DNA of 64,000 bases, taken from the NCBI RefSeq assembly GCF_003991355.1, contig NZ_RCSU01000005.1, positions 186,001 through 250,000 of the forward strand, read 5' to 3'. The DNA comes from Pseudoflavitalea rhizosphaerae. GTDB taxonomy: Bacteria > Bacteroidota > Bacteroidia > Chitinophagales > Chitinophagaceae. This document shows, piece after piece, positions 19,419-27,459 of this stretch. A program made the translations under genes and the position numbers. Numbering within the stretch: the stretch's first letter is position 1; each line of letters starts with the position of its first letter. The notes under the pieces were generated by a model, which worked only from the letters and a program-made list of their open reading frames with translations, ran no database searches and was not told where the DNA came from.

Positions 19419-20069
19419 ATGAATGTCAGGACTATTACACTTCAGTTAAACCTATTTATTGTACTGTGGTTTTGTGCGTCCTGTAATGCACAAACCAGGC
19501 AGGCGCCATCCAGGCATGTAGGTGGCAGCTGCGAAGGTTGCGAAGCCATTTATGAGTATGGGAATAAAAAACTTGGTCCCATCGACACTTTGCCCGAATT
19601 TGAGAACAACCAACCCCAGATGAAGATTTCGGGGACGGTGTTCATGAAAGATGGGAAAACACCGGCAAAGGATGTTATCGTGTATATTTATCATACCAAC
19701 AGGAATGGTATCTATCAAAAGAGAGGCGATGAAACCGGTTGGGCAAAAAGACATGGCTTTATCAGGGGATGGATAAAAACCGGGAAAGATGGAAAATATA
19801 CTTTCTATACTTTCAGGCCGGCCACTTATCCTGACAGGAGTGAGCCTGAGCATATTCATGTTACCGTAAAGGAGGCTGATAAGAACGAATACTATATCGA
19901 TGAATATCTTTTTGCTGATGATCCGCTATTGACGCAATCTAAAAGAGAAAACCTGGAAAACCGGGCCGGGTCAGGAATTGTGAAGCCCAGGGTGGTGAAT
20001 GGAATGCTCATTGTTGAAAGAGATATAATCTTAGGAAAGAATATCCCGGATTATCCGCCCGGAAAATAA
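19419..20069 (+). CDS. Intradiol ring-cleavage dioxygenase-like lipoprotein
   Basis: 216 residues with a lipoprotein signal (FIVLWFCASC, cysteine about residue 22). A beta-sandwich domain resembles protocatechuate 3,4-dioxygenase-type intradiol dioxygenases. Likely iron ligands are visible: a tyrosine in VYIYHTNRNGIYQKRG, a second around FRPATYPDRSE, and the paired histidines of EPEHIHVTV. Secreted or outer-envelope versions of this fold are common in Bacteroidota and their substrates are mostly unknown, so catechol cleavage is not assured. Its 3' end overlaps a decayed alpha/beta hydrolase frame on the other strand, so that frame's tail is not genuine coding sequence. Confidence 0.82.
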   Translation: MNVRTITLQLNLFIVLWFCASCNAQTRQAPSRHVGGSCEGCEAIYEYGNKKLGPIDTLPEFENNQPQMKISGTVFMKDGKTPAKDVIVYIYHTNRNGIYQKRGDETGWAKRHGFIRGWIKTGKDGKYTFYTFRPATYPDRSEPEHIHVTVKEADKNEYYIDEYLFADDPLLTQSKRENLENRAGSGIVKPRVVNGMLIVERDIILGKNIPDYPPGK

Positions 20070-20445
20070 TGGCAGGAGGATGCATCAGCGCAACGTGCAT
20101 GCCGATCAATGAACCATAATCATGCAGGTAAATAGCGAATTTCTTGAGCTGCATTTTTTCTGTAAAAGCAGCAATGATGTTTGCAAAATTCCTGAAGGTA
20201 TATGGAAATTCATCTCCGGAAGGATAGGAGCTAAAACCCATTCCGGGGAAATCAGGGGCAATTGCGTAATAATTTGCTGCGGCCAGCGCCGGTAATAATT
20301 TTCTGTACAAAAAAGAGGAGTTAGGGTATCCATGCATCAGCAAAACGGCAGGGTTGGAAGGATCACCGGCTTCCCGGTAAAAAATATCCAGGCCTTTTAC
20401 TTTCAGAGTCCTGTGATAAACCTTAGGTTCCTGTACTGCATTCAT
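20008..20445 (-). pseudogene. Truncated alpha/beta hydrolase (haloalkane dehalogenase/epoxide hydrolase type)
   Basis: From the ATG at 20445 the frame reads a good alpha/beta hydrolase N-terminus: VLLMHGYPNSSFLYRKLLPA with the HG oxyanion motif, then APDFPGMGFSS. It then has a corrupted nucleophile elbow, HDYGSLIGMHVALMHPP. Beyond about residue 118 the sequence no longer resembles the family and is simply the antisense of the dioxygenase gene. Normal length would be near 290 residues, so the catalytic acid and histidine are missing. It is best read as the 5' remnant of a gene cut by a deletion. It lies downstream, on the same strand, of an AraC-family remnant. Confidence 0.7.
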
Positions 20446-20490
20446 AAGATATCTTTAAGGAGATACTTCAAATGCGGTGCCAGGGGAGCG

Positions 20491-20574
20491 CTATTTCTTC
20501 AGCTCCTGCAAAAACTGGCTGGGCGTTTTGCCAAATTCTTTCTTGAATGAAAATCTGAAGTATTTACTTAGGGA
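20491..20574 (-). pseudogene. C-terminal tail of an AraC-family regulator (remnant)
   Basis: The minus-strand frame ending at the TAG at 20491 reads SLSKYFRFSFKKEFGKTPSQ followed by FLQELKK. That is the second helix-turn-helix end typical of AraC/XylS regulators. The frame runs directly into the composite palindrome at 20575, and no earlier part of the gene is present. The hydrolase remnant lies 45 nt further downstream on the same strand. A deletion, with the palindromic element at the junction, probably removed the rest of the regulator. Confidence 0.7.
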
Positions 20575-20680
20575 GCAGTCGCTCGCCTCTGGCGAGTGAC
20601 GGTTATTTGTTCGCCTCCGGCGAACACTGCGTCGCCGGAGGCGACTAAATACAAGTCACTCGCCAGAGGCGAGCGACTGC
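20575..20680. repeat. Composite nested palindrome (REP/MITE-like)
   Basis: Two perfect 26-nt inverted arms occupy 20575-20600 and 20655-20680. Each arm itself contains a small palindrome, CTCGCC-TCT-GGCGAG. The interior holds two further palindromes, TCGCC-TCC-GGCGA (about 20610-20622) and TCGCC-GGA-GGCGA (about 20632-20644), which are reverse complements of one another. The unit can therefore fold either as four small hairpins or as one long nested stem. It sits between a truncated AraC gene and the end of the DeoR gene. Such units resemble REP-type elements moved by RAYT transposases; none is visible here. Confidence 0.85.
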
Positions 20681-20699
20681 CGGCTCTCCGAAATTCCGG

Positions 20700-21443
20700 C
20701 TATAACACTTTCAGGGTTTTGGCATATTTCTGTAATCGTTTGTCCGTTGGGGAGAGTTCGGTAATCAGTACATCTATAGCGTGAAGCGGGTTCACCACCA
20801 GCTTCTGGGGAATGTCCAGTTTTTCTGAAATACACATCACTGCCGTTTTACCGGCAGCTTTCATCAGTGCTTTCTTTACCTGCACCACATCCCAGTCGTG
20901 GTCCGTTAATCCTTCCTTTGCAGACAATCCATTCGCTCCAATGAATGCGATATCCACATGCAGCTCAGATAGCTGGCTGATCACTGTGGGGCCTGTGCAA
21001 ACATAGGCGTCGTGCGATACTTCGCCGCCTATCAGTATAACGCGGATGTTTGAACGCTGTGCAATTTCCAGGGCAACCAGCGGGCTCACCGTGAATACTG
21101 TGCCTTTCTGGTTCTTGGGAATGATGCGCGCCATCTCCAGCATAATGGTGCCGCCGCCCATAAGAATGTTCATGCCATCTTTGAAAAGGGACAATGCCTT
21201 ATGTGCAACTTCCCTTTTCTCTTCCCTGGCGTATACACTGGGCTGCTGGAAAGGGATATGGAACGATTTGGATACCGCACCGCCATGCACTTTCACAATA
21301 CGGCCGCTTTCTTCCAGCTCATGCAGGTCGCGGCGCACTGTATCAAGCGAAACATTCAGTAACTTACTGAGATCCGTTGTAAGAACTTTATGATGCAGGT
21401 TGATCTGGTTGATGATGATGTTCTGGCGTTCTTCCTGAAGCAT
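20700..21443 (-). CDS. DeoR-family transcriptional repressor, likely controls the GlcNAc operon
   Basis: 247 residues with the DeoR layout. An N-terminal winged helix (LTTDLSKLLNVSLDTVRRDL followed by HELEESGRIVKVHGGAV, residues ~17-57) is followed by the DeoR sugar-phosphate effector domain (MNILMGGGTIMLEMA, VILIGGEVSHDAYVCTGP, DIAFIGANGLSAKEGLTD). DeoR proteins usually respond to a phosphorylated sugar. It is divergent from the GH9-ROK-MFS-SIS-nagA cluster across a 113-nt gap with palindromes, so it probably represses that operon, with GlcN-6-P or GlcNAc-6-P as likely inducer (AgaR-like role). That role is inference from position. Confidence 0.88.
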   Translation of the reverse strand: MLQEERQNIIINQINLHHKVLTTDLSKLLNVSLDTVRRDLHELEESGRIVKVHGGAVSKSFHIPFQQPSVYAREEKREVAHKALSLFKDGMNILMGGGTIMLEMARIIPKNQKGTVFTVSPLVALEIAQRSNIRVILIGGEVSHDAYVCTGPTVISQLSELHVDIAFIGANGLSAKEGLTDHDWDVVQVKKALMKAAGKTAVMCISEKLDIPQKLVVNPLHAIDVLITELSPTDKRLQKYAKTLKVL

Positions 21444-21454
21444 GGCTGTTAGTA

Positions 21455-21495
21455 TTGTTCAACAAATATAAAAACTGTATCAAACCAGATTTGAT
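21455..21495. promoter_or_regulatory. Candidate DeoR operators in the divergent promoter region
   Basis: Two palindromes lie between the DeoR gene and the GH9 gene: TTGTT-C-AACAA at 21455-21465 and ATCAAA-CCAGA-TTTGAT at 21479-21495. Just downstream, a TTTTG at about 21500 and a TATAATTTA about 18 nt later resemble Bacteroidota -33/-7 promoter boxes for the GH9 operon. Assignment to the DeoR protein is inferred from position only. Confidence 0.45.
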
Positions 21496-21556
21496 TTTAT
21501 TTTGCTGATTCGTGCATTATTTATAATTTACACCTATCAAAACAGCAAAAAACAGC

Positions 21557-23344
21557 ATGTTGCATAAGATATATCCGCTCAGGGGCAGCCAGAAATGTTT
21601 TACCTGGATCTTGCCTGTATTATTCCCGTTTACTGCCGCCATAGCCCAGGATGCCGACTCTGCCTGGGTCCGCATCAATCAGCTTGGTTACACGCCGGCC
21701 GGTGTAAAAGTTGCTGTGTATGGAAGCAAAGGAACAAGTTCCATCAGCACATTCCACCTGGTTGATTCTGCCACCGGTAAAAGATTGCTCAGTAAAACAG
21801 CAGGTAAGGCAATGGGCGCTTATGGTCCTTTTGAACAGACATGGCGACTGAATTTCTCTTCTTTCACCAAGCCCGGTACTTATTATATACAGGCTGGCAA
21901 AACCAGGTCGCCCTTCTTCAGGATAGGAAAAGATGTATACGATGGAGCGGCCGATTTCTGTTTGCGTTATATGCGACAGCAGCGATCGGGTTTCAACCCT
22001 TTTCTTAATGACAGTTGTCATATGTACGATGGCTTCACTTTATACGGCCCGATGCCGGACAGCACCTTCGTTCCGGTGAGTGGCGGCTGGCATGATGCCA
22101 GTGATTATTTACAGTATTCCACTACTTCCGCCAATGCCACCTCGCATTTGCTGATGGCCTGGCGAGATTTCCCTTCCGTATTCACCGATCATCATGCCGC
22201 CAATGGATTGCCCGGCAGCAACGGCATTGCCGATGTGCTGGATGAAGCTAAATGGGGGCTCGACTGGCTTCTGAAAATGCATCCGAAAGATGAGTGGATG
22301 TTCAACCAGGTTGCGGACGACAGGGACCATGCAGGGATGCGTATACCCGGCCTCGATAGCATGTACGGCCGTGGCTATGAGCGACCGGTTTACTTTATCA
22401 GTGGCGAGCCGCAGGTGAGGGGCAAATTCATGAACAATACTACCGGCACCTCCAGTACGGCTGGCAAATTTGCAAGCGCGTTCGCCATTGCATCCGGTAT
22501 TTACAAAAATATTGATAACGACTTTAGTAAATTAATGAAATACAAAGCCGGCACTGCTTACCGGTTCGCTCTGCGTAAGCCCGGCGTTACGCAAACGGCT
22601 TCCGTGAAATCTCCTTATATCTATGCGGAGGACAATTGGGTGGATGATATGGAGTTTGCAGCCGCTACCTTGAAGCGTAACAGTGAGGCCATGCATTATG
22701 CAAGGCAGGAGCCGGTTACACCCTGGCTCGGCGACGATACCGCCAAACATTACCAATGGTATCCTTTCATCAACCTCGGCCATTATGAACTGGGCAGGAA
22801 CCTCAAAGGAAAACAAAGGGATTCCGTACTTCAATATTATCGTACCGGTATCGTTCGTGTTTGGAACAAGGCGAAGGCCAATGCTTTTTATCGCGGCATT
22901 CCTTTTATCTGGTGCAGCAACAATCTCACCACTTCCTTCGCGATCCAGTGCTACTGGTACAGGCAGCTAACCAATGATCAGCAATTCCGAGAACTGGAGC
23001 AGGCCAACTTCGACTGGCTCTTTGGTTGCAATCCCTGGGGTACTTCGATGGTGTATGGATTACCGGCACATGGCGATACGCCTGTTGATCCGCATGCCGC
23101 CTTCACACATCTCATGAAAGCGCCCATCGATGGCGGCCTGGTAGATGGTCCGGTTTATGGCAATATCTATAATAATCTAATCGGCATTAAACTGAATAAC
23201 CCCGATACTTATGCGCCTTTTCAAAGTCAGTTGGCTGTATACCACGACGACTACGGGGATTATTCCACCAATGAACCAACGATGGACGGAACGGCTTCGC
23301 TCATCTACCTGCTGGCAGCCTTTCAATGGGCCGCAGGAAAATGA
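21557..23344 (+). CDS. Glycoside hydrolase family 9 enzyme, secreted
   Basis: 595 residues with a signal peptide (ILPVLFPFTAAIAQDA). An N-terminal immunoglobulin-like CelD_N domain (about residues 35-120, starting RINQLGYTPAG) is followed by a GH9 catalytic (alpha/alpha)6 barrel. The catalytic aspartate motif is GGWHDASDYLQY (about residue 178), and the general-acid glutamate motif is DYSTNEPTMDGTA (about residue 573). GH9 is best known for endoglucanases but also includes exo-glucosaminidases. Because the next four genes handle amino sugar, a chitosan- or chito-oligosaccharide-derived substrate is plausible. It is the first gene of the operon opposite the DeoR repressor, with 39 nt to the ROK gene. 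Confidence 0.9.
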   Translation: MLHKIYPLRGSQKCFTWILPVLFPFTAAIAQDADSAWVRINQLGYTPAGVKVAVYGSKGTSSISTFHLVDSATGKRLLSKTAGKAMGAYGPFEQTWRLNFSSFTKPGTYYIQAGKTRSPFFRIGKDVYDGAADFCLRYMRQQRSGFNPFLNDSCHMYDGFTLYGPMPDSTFVPVSGGWHDASDYLQYSTTSANATSHLLMAWRDFPSVFTDHHAANGLPGSNGIADVLDEAKWGLDWLLKMHPKDEWMFNQVADDRDHAGMRIPGLDSMYGRGYERPVYFISGEPQVRGKFMNNTTGTSSTAGKFASAFAIASGIYKNIDNDFSKLMKYKAGTAYRFALRKPGVTQTASVKSPYIYAEDNWVDDMEFAAATLKRNSEAMHYARQEPVTPWLGDDTAKHYQWYPFINLGHYELGRNLKGKQRDSVLQYYRTGIVRVWNKAKANAFYRGIPFIWCSNNLTTSFAIQCYWYRQLTNDQQFRELEQANFDWLFGCNPWGTSMVYGLPAHGDTPVDPHAAFTHLMKAPIDGGLVDGPVYGNIYNNLIGIKLNNPDTYAPFQSQLAVYHDDYGDYSTNEPTMDGTASLIYLLAAFQWAAGK

Positions 23345-23383
23345 TTTCGACACAATCTTTTTCACTGATCTGAAATAAATGGT

Positions 23384-24328
23384 ATGTCGCTATTAGGGAT
23401 CGATCTTGGTGGTACAAAACTGGCAATGGCAGTTTTCTCTGAAGCAGCTGAATTGCTGGGCAGGGAAAGTATTCCCCTGGAGAAGCGTACAGGCGCGGCG
23501 GTGGGTGAATTGCTGACAACCCGGGTGTTGAAACTGGTGCAGGAGCAAAAGGAAAAAGAAGATCCTGTAGCCGCGATAGGCGTGTGCATACCAGGCATCA
23601 GTAACCGAAATGAAGGAACTGTATGGGCGCCGAATATTCCCGGCTGGGAACAGTATCCCCTGGAGGCGGAAATTGCCGCGGTGGCGCCAGGTATTCCTGT
23701 TGCCATCGATAGCGACAGAACCTGTTATATAATGGGCGAAGCCTGGAAGGGCGCTGCACAGGGCTGTACCGATGCCATCTTCATTGGCGTAGGCACCGGA
23801 ATTGGCGCGGGCATACTGGCTGATGGACATTTTCTCAGGGGAAGGAATGATACTGCCGGCGCTATCGGGTGGATGGCGATGGATAAGCCCTGGCTTCCCA
23901 AATACAGGCAGTGCGGGCATTTTGAGACCCTTGCTTCCGGCGACGGCATTGCCAAAGTGGCCCGCGAAATGATGGATGCTGATCCATCCTATAACGGTCC
24001 TCTACAAACGAATTCAGATGCCGCGGCTGTCTTTGCTGCCTGGGAGCAGGGAGACCCGCTGGCGAAACAGATCATATCGCAATGTGTGGAATGGTGGGGA
24101 ATGGCTGTAGCCAATCTCGTGAGTATCTTCAATCCTGAAAAGATCATTATGGGTGGCGGTGTATTCGGGCCGGCCATTCCATTGATCCCTTCTATTTATG
24201 AAGAGGCCGCCAAATGGGCGCAGCCGCTGAGTATAAAGAGGGTGGAGATTGTGCCTTCGCAACTCGGGCCTGTGGCCGGTTGCTGGGGAGCAGGATTGCT
24301 GGCGCTTCAGGCGAAAGCTGCCCGATAA
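23384..24328 (+). CDS. ROK-family sugar kinase (probable amino-sugar kinase)
   Basis: 314 residues with the ROK fold: an N-terminal phosphate-binding IDLGGTKLAMAV and the second ATP-site motif FIGVGTGIGAGIL. The usual zinc-binding CxCGxxGCxE is degenerate here: only RQCGHFETLASG remains, and the upstream histidine is a tryptophan (AIGWMAM), so this is probably a zinc-free ROK. The catalytic aspartate appears in AIDSDRTCYIMGEAW. By context it would phosphorylate GlcNAc or GlcN to feed nagA and the SIS protein. It starts 39 nt after GH9 and ends 11 nt before the transporter gene. Confidence 0.85.
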   Translation: MSLLGIDLGGTKLAMAVFSEAAELLGRESIPLEKRTGAAVGELLTTRVLKLVQEQKEKEDPVAAIGVCIPGISNRNEGTVWAPNIPGWEQYPLEAEIAAVAPGIPVAIDSDRTCYIMGEAWKGAAQGCTDAIFIGVGTGIGAGILADGHFLRGRNDTAGAIGWMAMDKPWLPKYRQCGHFETLASGDGIAKVAREMMDADPSYNGPLQTNSDAAAVFAAWEQGDPLAKQIISQCVEWWGMAVANLVSIFNPEKIIMGGGVFGPAIPLIPSIYEEAAKWAQPLSIKRVEIVPSQLGPVAGCWGAGLLALQAKAAR

Positions 24329-24339
24329 CGATTAGCTCC

Positions 24340-25497
24340 ATGTATAAAAAGAACCTTGTTTTCCTGGCTGCCTGTCTGGGCATGTTGCTCTTTGGCATTA
24401 GTCTGATCACACTTGGCGCTGTGGCCGGATTTCTCAAACAGAAATTCCAGCTGGATGGGATTGCCGCCGGAACTATTTTTTCGCTGTTGCCAATTGGAAT
24501 CCTCACCGGCTCACTGGTATTCGGGCCTGTGTGCGATCGCTACGGTTACAAATGGCTGCTGGTGCTGGCTTGCCTTGGTATGTTCGCAGGGTTTGAAGGG
24601 ATCGCATATGCGGGATCTTTACCCTGGCTCAAACTCAGTGTGTATGTGTTTGGGGTGGGAAGTGGCATCGTGAATGGCGCCACCAATGCGGTAGTGGCAG
24701 ATATCAGCACCAGGAACAAAGGCGCAGACCTCAGCCTGCTGGGCGTTTTCTTCGGCATAGGCGCATTGGGAATGCCCCTGCTCCTGGGTTTACTGGCAGG
24801 TCGCTTTGCGGCCGACCAGGTAGTGGCCGGGGTAGGCATATTCACTGCGCTTATTGCTGCGGTTTATATGTTCATCAGGTTCCCCGGCGCAAAACCAAAG
24901 GAACCCGGAAATCTTCCTGCCTGGAAACAATTGCTGAACGGCAGTTTGATGCTGATTGCATTTTTCCTGTTTTTCCAAAGCAGCATCGAAGGCATCATCA
25001 ATAACTGGGCTACCACTTACCTGGTTGAAAAAGGAGGGATGGATGAAAGGGCTGCGCTCTTTGCGCTCACCCTGCATGTGGCAGGCATGGTGCTTATGCG
25101 CCTGTTGAACGGAAGCATACTGAGTAATGTATCGCCAAAGACCAGCATCTATACCTGCCTGTTATTACTGGCAATTGGTGTGCTGCTGATGCAGTACGGG
25201 CATTACAAGCCATTGATGATTGCCGGGCTCGTTCTTTCAGGGGCTGGAGTGGCGGCAGGTTTTCCCGTGATGCTGGGCATCGTGGGGGAGCGCTTCCCAC
25301 AGCAAAGTGGTACGGCATTCAGCTTCGTATTTGCTTTTGCGTTAGTAGGAAATATGCTGCTCAATTACCTGATGGGTGTGGTGGTGCATGAATATGGCAT
25401 CGCCCATCTTACCTCCGTATCCTATCTGGTGATCGCCTGTATGATGATCGTCAGTCTGGTACTTTTTCGTAACAATCAATCTACTATCAATAAATAA
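24340..25497 (+). CDS. MFS sugar transporter
   Basis: 385 residues from the ATG at 24340 (MYKKNLVFLAACLG). A longer frame from 24214 would overlap the kinase gene by over 100 nt and lacks support. About twelve hydrophobic membrane segments are visible, with the MFS A-motif-like GPVCDRYGYKW after the second segment. The N-terminal half resembles FucP/NagP-type sugar permeases. Within this operon it is the probable inner-membrane importer of GlcNAc or a related sugar released by the GH9 enzyme. It ends 6 nt before the SIS gene. Confidence 0.85.
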   Translation: MYKKNLVFLAACLGMLLFGISLITLGAVAGFLKQKFQLDGIAAGTIFSLLPIGILTGSLVFGPVCDRYGYKWLLVLACLGMFAGFEGIAYAGSLPWLKLSVYVFGVGSGIVNGATNAVVADISTRNKGADLSLLGVFFGIGALGMPLLLGLLAGRFAADQVVAGVGIFTALIAAVYMFIRFPGAKPKEPGNLPAWKQLLNGSLMLIAFFLFFQSSIEGIINNWATTYLVEKGGMDERAALFALTLHVAGMVLMRLLNGSILSNVSPKTSIYTCLLLLAIGVLLMQYGHYKPLMIAGLVLSGAGVAAGFPVMLGIVGERFPQQSGTAFSFVFAFALVGNMLLNYLMGVVVHEYGIAHLTSVSYLVIACMMIVSLVLFRNNQSTINK

Positions 25498-25503
25498 ACA
25501 ATT

Positions 25504-26265
25504 ATGTTAGCAAAACAATGGCTTTCAAATGCAAGGGATGTAATGACCCGGATCGAAGAAACACAGATGGATAATATCAGGAAAGCCGCCGAAGTGATGG
25601 CTGCCAGTATCGAGTGTGGAAGATGGGTGCATACTTTCGGTTGCGGCCATGCCACTATTCCCATCGAAGAAATGTATCCGCGCATCGGGGGATTTGTAGG
25701 GTTCCATCCCATGGTGGAGCTGCCGCTTACTTTCTTTACCCGCATTACCGGCGAAATGGGCGTTCACCAGTTCGTTTTCCTGGAAAGAGTGGAAGGATAT
25801 GGCGTAGAGATCATGAAAGGTTATACCTTCGACTCCCGCGATACGATGTGGCTCTTCTCGCATTCGGGTATCAATAATGTGAATATCGATGTGGCCATTG
25901 AAGCCAGGAAGAAGGGAATGAAAGTGATCGCTTTTGGTTCGGCTGCAGAAGCTGAAGGGAAACAAACACGTCACTCCAGCGGCAAGACCATTTTTGAACT
26001 GGCCGATATTGTAGTGGATACCTGTGCGCCGATCGGGGATGCTTCCGTAGCCATCAAGGACCACCAGGATAAACTGGGACCTGTATCTACAATGGCTTTC
26101 ATCACCTGTGTATGGATGACCGTTATAACAGTTGCCGAGATCCTGGTGGAGAAAGGCGTGAAGCTGCATATCCATCCATCCCACAATGTGCCGGGAGATA
26201 CCACGGCGCGTGAACGGCTGGAAGATGCGCTGGCAGAATACAAGAGACGCATCGCTGGCGTTTAA
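25504..26265 (+). CDS. SIS-domain phosphosugar protein (UPF0309-like)
   Basis: 253 residues containing a sugar isomerase (SIS) domain. Visible segments are VHTFGCGHATIPIEEMYPRI, LFSHSGINNVNIDVAIEARK and KVIAFGS, which form the phosphosugar-binding fold, with a C-terminal HPSHNVPGD. Proteins of this group sit beside nagA/nagB-type genes and are thought to bind or isomerise amino-sugar phosphates, but a deaminase activity is not demonstrated by the sequence. It lies 6 nt after the MFS gene and 11 nt before nagA. No separate nagB is seen in this window, so this protein might take over the isomerase/deaminase step or only a regulatory one. Confidence 0.8.
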   Translation: MLAKQWLSNARDVMTRIEETQMDNIRKAAEVMAASIECGRWVHTFGCGHATIPIEEMYPRIGGFVGFHPMVELPLTFFTRITGEMGVHQFVFLERVEGYGVEIMKGYTFDSRDTMWLFSHSGINNVNIDVAIEARKKGMKVIAFGSAAEAEGKQTRHSSGKTIFELADIVVDTCAPIGDASVAIKDHQDKLGPVSTMAFITCVWMTVITVAEILVEKGVKLHIHPSHNVPGDTTARERLEDALAEYKRRIAGV

Positions 26266-26276
26266 ACCTGAAATGA

Positions 26277-27383
26277 ATGATCACAGCAATCAACAATGCA
26301 ACTATCTTTACCGGCGAGCAGGTTTTGCAGGAGCAGAGCCTGCTCATCAGTAATGAGCGTATACTCGATATCGTTAGTCCGGATGCAGTTCCCGCAGATA
26401 CCTCTGTTATCGATGCTTCCGGCCACCTGATCAGTCCGGGTTTCATCGATCTCCAGATCTATGGAGCGGGTGGTTATCTCTTCAGCAATGAACCTTCCGG
26501 GGCAGCGTTGCAGGCAGTGACCAATGCGATCGTTCGCAGCGGCACCACTACGTATATGCTCACCTTCGCCACCAATGAGATGGATATCTATCTCAAAAGT
26601 TTTGAGATCGTTCAGCAAAATCCTCATCCCGCATTGGCAGGCATTCACCTGGAAGGGCCGTATTTCAATCCGCAGAAACGCGGTGCGCATATTGAAGGTC
26701 TTATCCGGAGGCCAACGGCGCAGGAAGTGAATGCTTTGCTTGGCGATGCCGGCGGTACGCTGAAGATGATGACGCTGGCGCCGGAAGTGACCAGTGATGA
26801 AGTGCTTCGTTTACTGTCTGATCATGGTGTGATTATTTCTGCTGGTCATAGTAATGCTACTTTCTCCCAGGCGATGCATGGATTTGCAAACGGCATCCGT
26901 ACTGTTACCCATCTTTTCAATGCCATGAGCCCGCTGCATCACCGTGATACCGGACTGCCCGGAGCAGCTTTCCTTTCGGACCATGCTTATGCCAGCATCA
27001 TTCCCGATGGGGTGCATGTAGACTGGCAGGCATTCAAAATTGCGAAGCAAATGATGGGACGAAGATTGTTCTTCATTACCGATGCAGTACAGGAAGTATT
27101 GCAGGGGCCTTATATGCATGTGCGTAAACCAGACCGCTATACATTGCCCGATGGAACTTTGTCGGGTTCCTGTATTACGATGGTGGAAGGTGTGCGCAAT
27201 GCGGTGAGGTACGGAGCCGTGACGCTGGATGAGGCGCTGCGGATGGCCAGTTTGTACCCTGCGGAGGTAATGGGGGCAACGGATATAGGCAGGATCCGGA
27301 AAGACGCCAAAGCGAACCTGGTGATGCTGAATGAAGAACTGGAATTGAAAAAGGTCTGGCTGGAAGGGGAAATACAGGAATAA
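26277..27383 (+). CDS. nagA: N-acetylglucosamine-6-phosphate deacetylase
   Basis: 368 residues with the amidohydrolase barrel of NagA. The entry motif HLEGPYFNPQKRGAH supplies the metal-binding glutamate. Histidines are in ISAGHSNATFSQ and TVTHLFNAMSPLHHRDTG, and the catalytic aspartate in FFITDAVQEV. The enzyme removes acetate from GlcNAc-6-P, giving GlcN-6-P. It is the last gene of the GH9-ROK-MFS-SIS-nagA operon. The typical NagA length of ~370-390 is met, and the ATG at 26277 (MITAINNATIFTGE) fits the usual N-terminal beta-sandwich start. Confidence 0.93.
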   Translation: MITAINNATIFTGEQVLQEQSLLISNERILDIVSPDAVPADTSVIDASGHLISPGFIDLQIYGAGGYLFSNEPSGAALQAVTNAIVRSGTTTYMLTFATNEMDIYLKSFEIVQQNPHPALAGIHLEGPYFNPQKRGAHIEGLIRRPTAQEVNALLGDAGGTLKMMTLAPEVTSDEVLRLLSDHGVIISAGHSNATFSQAMHGFANGIRTVTHLFNAMSPLHHRDTGLPGAAFLSDHAYASIIPDGVHVDWQAFKIAKQMMGRRLFFITDAVQEVLQGPYMHVRKPDRYTLPDGTLSGSCITMVEGVRNAVRYGAVTLDEALRMASLYPAEVMGATDIGRIRKDAKANLVMLNEELELKKVWLEGEIQE

Positions 27384-27459
27384 TGTAATGAAAATGTGAA
27401 CAGCCCGTATGTCGTTGAACCGGAGATTTGCAATGTTATTATTGTAGTATATTCATTGT

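Noticed and set aside
25525-26184. 219-residue minus-strand frame opposite the SIS gene
   Set aside because: Antisense to a clear SIS-domain gene; His-rich composition typical of antisense frames here.
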